Part shown: positions 59,972-64,000 of the stretch, in pieces
Layout: the number at the start of each line of letters is the position of its first letter
How positions within the stretch are numbered: the first letter of the stretch is position 1
Source of the DNA: Nordella sp. HKS 07
GTDB lineage: Bacteria; Pseudomonadota; Alphaproteobacteria; Rhizobiales; Aestuariivirgaceae
Assembly: GCF_011046735.1 (NCBI RefSeq)
Contig: NZ_CP049258.1
Coordinates: 2,622,001 to 2,686,000, forward strand
Direction: 5' to 3'
Length of the DNA: 64,000 bases
Notes under the pieces: model-generated
Seen by the model: only the letters and a program-made list of their open reading frames with translations
Databases searched by the model: none
Told to the model about the DNA's origin: nothing
Translations under genes and position numbers: made by a program

Positions 59972-60090
59972 GGCAAATTGCTTCCTGTGGGCTGGTGATG
60001 AAGCGGGAGGAATGATAACAGCTGAGACTCTTAGAGCAAATCCCGCCGAAGCTACAGGCTTTGGTGACTGGATTGCGTCAGGGGAAAGGT

Positions 60091-60849
60091 ATGTTGGAAG
60101 TCCGGTCCGTCTCGAAGCATTTCGGCGGCGCTGAGGTGGTTTCGGATGTGTCGTTGAAGGTCGGGCAAGGCTCGATCGCCGGGCTCATCGGGCCTAATGG
60201 CGCCGGCAAGACCACGCTCTTCAATCTCATCGCCGGCAGCTTCCGGCCGACGTCGGGCGACATCCTGCTCGAAGGGAAGGCGATCACGACGGAAGCGGCG
60301 TATCGGCGGCTGAAGCAGGGCCTCGGACGCACCTTTCAGATCCCGAAGCCTTTCGCCGAAATGACGCTCATCGAGAACATGCTGACCGCCGCACAGGGAC
60401 AGAAGGGCGAAAGCCTCTTCGCCAACTGGCTGACGCCGCGTCGTGTCGCCAGCGACGAGCGCGCCAATGCCGAGCGGGCCATGGCGCATCTCGACTTCTT
60501 AGGGTTAGCCCGCCTCGCCCGCGAGCCGGCGCGCGTGCTTTCCGGCGGCCAGCGCAAGCTTCTCGAGCTCGGCCGTGTGTTGATGGCGGATCCCCGCATC
60601 ATCCTGCTCGACGAGCCCGGCGCCGGCGTCAATCCGGCGCTGCTCGACACCATCATCGACCGGGTGATCGAGATCAACCGGCGCGGCATCACCTTTCTCA
60701 TTATCGAGCATAATATGGATCTCGTCGCGCGGCTCTGCGGCCATGTCTTCGTCCTGTCGGCGGGCCGCATGCTGTTCGAGGGCACGTCCGCCGAAGTCAT
60801 CAGGAACCCTGAAGTCATCGACGCCTATCTCGGCACAGGCAGCGCATGA
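60091..60849 (+). CDS. livG: Branched-chain-type ABC transporter ATP-binding protein (LivG)
   Basis: The ATPase of about 252 residues has Walker A GPNGAGKTTLFNLIAGSF, signature LSGGQRKLLELGRVLM and Walker B IILLDEPGAGVNP, together with the LivG features GLGRTFQIPKPFAEMT and FLIIEHNMDLV. AGGGGAAAGG precedes the ATG at 60091. It overlaps livF by four bases. Confidence 0.93.
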   Translation: MLEVRSVSKHFGGAEVVSDVSLKVGQGSIAGLIGPNGAGKTTLFNLIAGSFRPTSGDILLEGKAITTEAAYRRLKQGLGRTFQIPKPFAEMTLIENMLTAAQGQKGESLFANWLTPRRVASDERANAERAMAHLDFLGLARLAREPARVLSGGQRKLLELGRVLMADPRIILLDEPGAGVNPALLDTIIDRVIEINRRGITFLIIEHNMDLVARLCGHVFVLSAGRMLFEGTSAEVIRNPEVIDAYLGTGSA

Positions 60850-61583
60850 CAGAACCGATCCTCGCCATCAACAGCCTGGAAGCTGGCTATGAGCCGGGCG
60901 CCCCCATCGTGCGCGGCGTCAGCCTTGCGGTGTCGCCGGGTGAGATCGTCACCATTCTCGGACCCAATGGCGCCGGCAAGTCGACCTTCATCAAAGCCAT
61001 TGCCGGTCTTGTGTCGAAATCCGCCGGCGCCGTGACGCTGGACGGCCGCGACATCACCAGGAGCCCCGCGCATCTTTTGGCGCGCCAGGGCCTCGGCTTC
61101 GTGCCGCAGACGGAGAATGTCTTCACGCTGATGTCGATCATCGACAATCTCCGTCTCGCCGCCGATATCCTGCCGAAGGTCGAGCGGGCGGAAAAGATCG
61201 AGGCGATGCTGACGCTGTTTCCCGATCTCGCGCGTCAGCATCAACTGGCGGCCGGACGTCTCTCGGGCGGCCAGCGCCAGATGCTCGCCGTCGCGCGCGC
61301 TTTGATTGCAGGCCCCCGCATTCTGATGCTCGATGAAGCCTCCGCCGGACTTTCCCCCAAGCTCGTCGGTCAGGTCTTCGCCAAGCTTGCCGAGATCCGC
61401 CATACCGGCATCACCATCGTGATGGTTGAGCAGAATGCCAAGGCGGCGCTGACCCTCGCCGACCGCGCCGTCATTCTGGTCGAAGGCAGGACCGCGCATG
61501 AAGGCAAAGCCGCCGATATCGCCTCCGATCCGGTAATCCGCGAGCTCTATCTGGGTGTCGCCCCGGCCAGGGGGGCGGCATGA
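60846..61583 (+). CDS. livF: Branched-chain-type ABC transporter ATP-binding protein (LivF)
   Basis: This 245-residue ATPase has Walker A GPNGAGKSTFIKAIAGLV, signature LSGGQRQMLAVARALI and Walker B ILMLDEASAGLSP, in the shorter LivF form, with GLGFVPQTENVFTLMS. It forms the ATPase pair with LivG and overlaps both neighbouring genes by four bases. Confidence 0.94.
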   Translation: MTEPILAINSLEAGYEPGAPIVRGVSLAVSPGEIVTILGPNGAGKSTFIKAIAGLVSKSAGAVTLDGRDITRSPAHLLARQGLGFVPQTENVFTLMSIIDNLRLAADILPKVERAEKIEAMLTLFPDLARQHQLAAGRLSGGQRQMLAVARALIAGPRILMLDEASAGLSPKLVGQVFAKLAEIRHTGITIVMVEQNAKAALTLADRAVILVEGRTAHEGKAADIASDPVIRELYLGVAPARGAA

Positions 61584-62485
61584 ACCTGCAATTCATTGCC
61601 GATGGCCTCATCATGGGCGCGCTGATCGGGCTCGGCGCCGTCGGCGTCACGCTCACTTACTCGATCCTGCGCTTCGCCAATTTCGCCCATGGCGAATTCC
61701 TCGCCTGGGGCACCTACTTCACTCTGGCGCTGGCTTCGGGTTTCGGCGCCATGTTCGGCGGATCGGGAACGATCGGAGCTTTGTCCTTCGGCTGGCCGGT
61801 CGTCCTGGCGGGCGTGCTGGCGGCGCTGCTCACCGGTCTTCTGGCACTCGCCCTCGATCGCGTCCTCTTCGCCAAACTGCGCGACCGCGGCAATGCCATC
61901 GTCATGGTCATGGCGAGCTTCGGCGCCTCGATGGCGCTGCGCAGCCTGCTCGAGTTCCTCTTCACTTCCGAGCCCGCTTATTTCTCGCGCGACATTCAGA
62001 TCGCCACACCCATCGCTTTCGGCATCCGCTTGACGCCCGATCAGATATTCCTTCTGCTCCTCACCCTGGCTCTCGTCATCGTCATGGAGCGCTTCATGGC
62101 GCTGAGCCCGACCGGGCGCGCCATGCGCGCGGTGTCGGAAAATCCGGTCCTGGCGCGTGTCGCCGGCGTCGATGTCGATCGCGTCATCCGCGCCACTTGG
62201 ATGATCGGCGGCGCGCTTGCATGCGCAGCCGGTGTCATGCTCGGCATCACCGTGCAGATCAGGCCCTTCATGGGGTTCGATCTGCTTTTGCCGCTCTTCG
62301 CCGCCGCGATCCTCGGCGGCATCGGCAGCGTGCCGGGCGCGGTTCTGGGCGGCCTGATTGTCGGCCTCGCGGAAGCCGCGGCGGTACAGGTCGTCGGCGC
62401 CGACTACCGCGCCGCCATTGCCTTTCTCATTCTGATCGCGGTGCTGCTGGTCAAGCCCTCCGGACTTTTCGGAGGGCGCGCCTGA
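61580..62485 (+). CDS. livH: Branched-chain-type ABC transporter permease (LivH)
   Basis: The 301-residue permease has about eight membrane segments and the LivH phrases LRFANFAHGEFLAWGTYF, PTGRAMRAVSENPVLARVAG and GIGSVPGAVLGGLIVGLAE. The stop and the livM start share the sequence TGATG. A long overlapping frame in another phase through this gene is not coding. Confidence 0.94.
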   Translation: MNLQFIADGLIMGALIGLGAVGVTLTYSILRFANFAHGEFLAWGTYFTLALASGFGAMFGGSGTIGALSFGWPVVLAGVLAALLTGLLALALDRVLFAKLRDRGNAIVMVMASFGASMALRSLLEFLFTSEPAYFSRDIQIATPIAFGIRLTPDQIFLLLLTLALVIVMERFMALSPTGRAMRAVSENPVLARVAGVDVDRVIRATWMIGGALACAAGVMLGITVQIRPFMGFDLLLPLFAAAILGGIGSVPGAVLGGLIVGLAEAAAVQVVGADYRAAIAFLILIAVLLVKPSGLFGGRA

Positions 62486-63432
62486 TGCTCGATCTCCTCG
62501 CCTATGCCGCCTTCTTTCTGGTCACGGCGCTCACCTATGGCATCATCTGTCTCGGCCTCAATGTGCAATGGGGGCAGACCGGCCTCTTCAATGTCGGCGT
62601 CGCCGGCTTCGTCGCCATTGGCGCCTATGTGTCGGCGCTCCTCACCACGCCCGACGTGGCAGACCGTTTCGGCGGCTTCGGCCTGCCGGTCTGGTTCGGC
62701 TGGATCGCCGCCATGATCGTCTCGGGCGCGGCAGCGGCGCTCATCGGCGCCATCACCTTGCGCCTGCGCGCCGATTATCTCGCCATCACGACATTCGGCA
62801 TCGCTATCGCCATCCAACTCGTCGCCCTCAATGCCGAGACAGTGACCGGCGGGCCTTTCGGCATCGGCTTCATTCCGCGCGCCTTTGGCGGGCTCGAGGA
62901 CCGGCCGGTCGCCTTCAATCTCGCCAATCTGGCTTTGATCGGCGCCATTACGGCGCTTCTCTACTATGGGCTGGAACGGCTGGTGCGCAGTCCCTGGGGC
63001 CGCGTTCTGCGCGCCATCCGCGAGGATGAGGCGGCTGCGGTGTCACTCGGCAAGAATGCCAATCTCTTTCGCATCCAGGCATTCGCGCTAGGCAGCGCCA
63101 TCATGGGCCTGGCGGGCGCCCTGCAGGCCCATTTCATCGGCTTCATCGCGCCCGAGAATTATGTCTCGACCCTGACCTTCCAGGTCTGGGCCATGCTGAT
63201 CATCGGTGGTTCGGGCAATAATCGCGGCGCGCTTTTGGGCGCTGTGCTGGTCTGGGGCCTTTGGAGCGTCACAGGCGCGCTCCTCGCCGCCTTCGTGCCG
63301 GGCGAATATCAGGCGCGCGCCGCGGCGTTGCAGATCGTGCTCATCGGCGTGGCGCTCGCCGCCTTGCTGGTCTTGCGGCCACGTGGTCTTTTCGGCGAGG
63401 AAAAAATGATCTCTCGCTTCCTGAAAGACTGA
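62485..63432 (+). CDS. livM: Branched-chain-type ABC transporter permease (LivM)
   Basis: The 315-residue permease has NVQWGQTGLFNVGVAGFVAI, RLRADYLAITTFGIA, SPWGRVLRAIREDEAAAVSL and GGSGNNRGALLGAVLVWGL, all LivM hallmarks. The open frame extends upstream through livH, but the ATG at 62485 overlapping the livH stop is the true start. It closes the liv operon. Confidence 0.94.
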   Translation: MLDLLAYAAFFLVTALTYGIICLGLNVQWGQTGLFNVGVAGFVAIGAYVSALLTTPDVADRFGGFGLPVWFGWIAAMIVSGAAAALIGAITLRLRADYLAITTFGIAIAIQLVALNAETVTGGPFGIGFIPRAFGGLEDRPVAFNLANLALIGAITALLYYGLERLVRSPWGRVLRAIREDEAAAVSLGKNANLFRIQAFALGSAIMGLAGALQAHFIGFIAPENYVSTLTFQVWAMLIIGGSGNNRGALLGAVLVWGLWSVTGALLAAFVPGEYQARAAALQIVLIGVALAALLVLRPRGLFGEEKMISRFLKD

Positions 63433-63522
63433 CGGCGGAACGCATAGGTCACGATCACTTGCCGGTCCCGGCCGTACTGGGTATGGGGATTGACTGCACG
63501 GACCGTGCGTAAGCGAGGTGTA

Positions 63523-63966
63523 ATGATATCCAGGATAGTGGCCGTCCTCGGCCTGACACTTCTGTTGGCTTTGTCGCTGCTGGGCTTTTCAGGCTCCGCC
63601 CGCGCCCAGGCGAATGCCGAGATCAGTGCTGCGATCACCCAATATGCCGCTTTGTACGGTCTGCCGGAAGCGCTGGTGCATCAAGTGGTCAAGCGTGAAA
63701 GCAAATACAATCCCAAGGCCTATCATCGCGGCAACTGGGGCCTCATGCAGATCAAATATGCGACGGCGCGCACCATGGGCTATCGCGGCCCCGCCAAGGG
63801 GCTGCTCGATGCCGACACCAATCTGAAATATGGCGTCAAATATCTGGCCGGCGCCTATCTCGTCGCCGACGGCAACGAGAAGAAGGCGCTTCGCTATTAT
63901 ACGAGCGGCTATTATTACGCCGCGAAGCGCAAGGGGCTGCTCGAGGAAACCGGATTGAAACCGTAG
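63523..63966 (+). CDS. Lytic transglycosylase (SLT domain), exported
   Basis: The 147-residue protein has a signal peptide (MISRIVAVLGLTLLLALSLL, cleavage after SARAQ) and an SLT fold. The catalytic glutamate lies in VVKRESKYNPKAYHRGNWG, followed by LMQIKYATARTMGY and NLKYGVKYLAGAYL. It cuts peptidoglycan between MurNAc and GlcNAc to form anhydro ends. Its small size suggests a localised role, for example opening the wall for envelope complexes. The ATG at 63523 follows GAGGTG. No transporter-related role is implied. Confidence 0.9.
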   Translation: MISRIVAVLGLTLLLALSLLGFSGSARAQANAEISAAITQYAALYGLPEALVHQVVKRESKYNPKAYHRGNWGLMQIKYATARTMGYRGPAKGLLDADTNLKYGVKYLAGAYLVADGNEKKALRYYTSGYYYAAKRKGLLEETGLKP

Positions 63967-63976
63967 CGCTAGCAAC

Positions 63977-64000
63977 CGCATGATCTGGACAAATCATGCG
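63977..64000. repeat. Inverted repeat at window end, family D-like
   Basis: CGCATGAT (63977-63984) and ATCATGCG (63993-64000) are perfect eight-base arms around CTGGACAA. They resemble the ends of the GCATGATC-type palindromic element common in Rhizobiales. The window stops here, so its full length is unknown. It might also end transcription of the transglycosylase gene. Confidence 0.55.

Noticed and set aside
61555-62484. N-terminal extension of the LivM frame through livH
   Set aside because: The upstream part is Arg-rich and unrelated to LivM. LivM begins naturally at the ATG overlapping the livH stop.
1-64000. CRISPR arrays, tRNA or rRNA genes, intact transposases, toxin-antitoxin or known defence genes
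   Set aside because: Both strands were read for them and nothing convincing was found. The repeats present are irregular palindromes rather than evenly spaced direct repeats.

Overview
The window is a GC-rich, gene-dense alphaproteobacterial chromosome segment, most likely from a soil-type member of the Hyphomicrobiales (Rhizobiales). The evidence is the codon bias, the many stand-alone GntR/FCD, LacI and Lrp regulators, the load of ABC and TRAP importers, the Omp25-like porin, and families of short palindromic intergenic repeats typical of that order. I saw no rRNA, tRNA, CRISPR array, intact insertion sequence or phage gene. Nearly everything is catabolic: regulator, transporter and oxidoreductase/hydrolase modules lie side by side.

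Layout, 1-15 kb: a partial PLP decarboxylase, an OmpA-like lipoprotein, a Tat-exported L,D-transpeptidase, an IlvD/Edd sugar-acid dehydratase, and an Lrp regulator divergent from a stand-alone AceE-type (pyruvate dehydrogenase E1-like) enzyme. Next comes a low-GC exported esterase sitting between two versions of the 3' end of that enzyme gene, a sign of insertion. A LacI regulator with a clear operator then faces a XylFGH-like sugar ABC transporter, followed by a YghZ-like aldo/keto reductase.

15-27 kb: a GntR regulator with a 14-bp palindromic operator faces an eight-gene operon for a molybdenum hydroxylase. Its large subunit is split into two genes, and it travels with CoxD-like (MoxR AAA+) and CoxE-like (VWA) maturation proteins, an EthD protein and an amidohydrolase. 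A convergent operon encodes a ketopantoate-reductase-like enzyme, an oxalyl-CoA-synthetase-like ligase and a gamma-glutamyltransferase-like protein. A KdpE-type response regulator and a class III aminotransferase remnant follow.

27-41 kb: a leftward operon carries an amino-acid-type ABC importer, an enolase-superfamily enzyme, an SDR and an acetamidase/formamidase, controlled by a divergent GntR. Beyond a repeat mosaic lie a second enolase-superfamily dehydratase, a GMC oxidoreductase, a DapA-family lyase, an SDR and another GntR. Together these look like acid-sugar or hydroxy-acid degradation.

41-64 kb: an Omp25-like porin, a TAXI-TRAP transporter with an AMP-dependent ligase, and an unusual fusion of an OmpR-type DNA-binding domain with an alpha/beta hydrolase. 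Then come a Dpp-type peptide ABC system, an FMN reductase, a CocE-type hydrolase, an aldo/keto reductase fused to a RidA domain, a Liv-type ABC system wrapped around a second aldo/keto reductase with two small proteins, and finally a lytic transglycosylase. The Liv and Dpp importers flank the enzymes, so this part reads as one uptake-and-degradation island for an unidentified nitrogenous or ester/amide compound.
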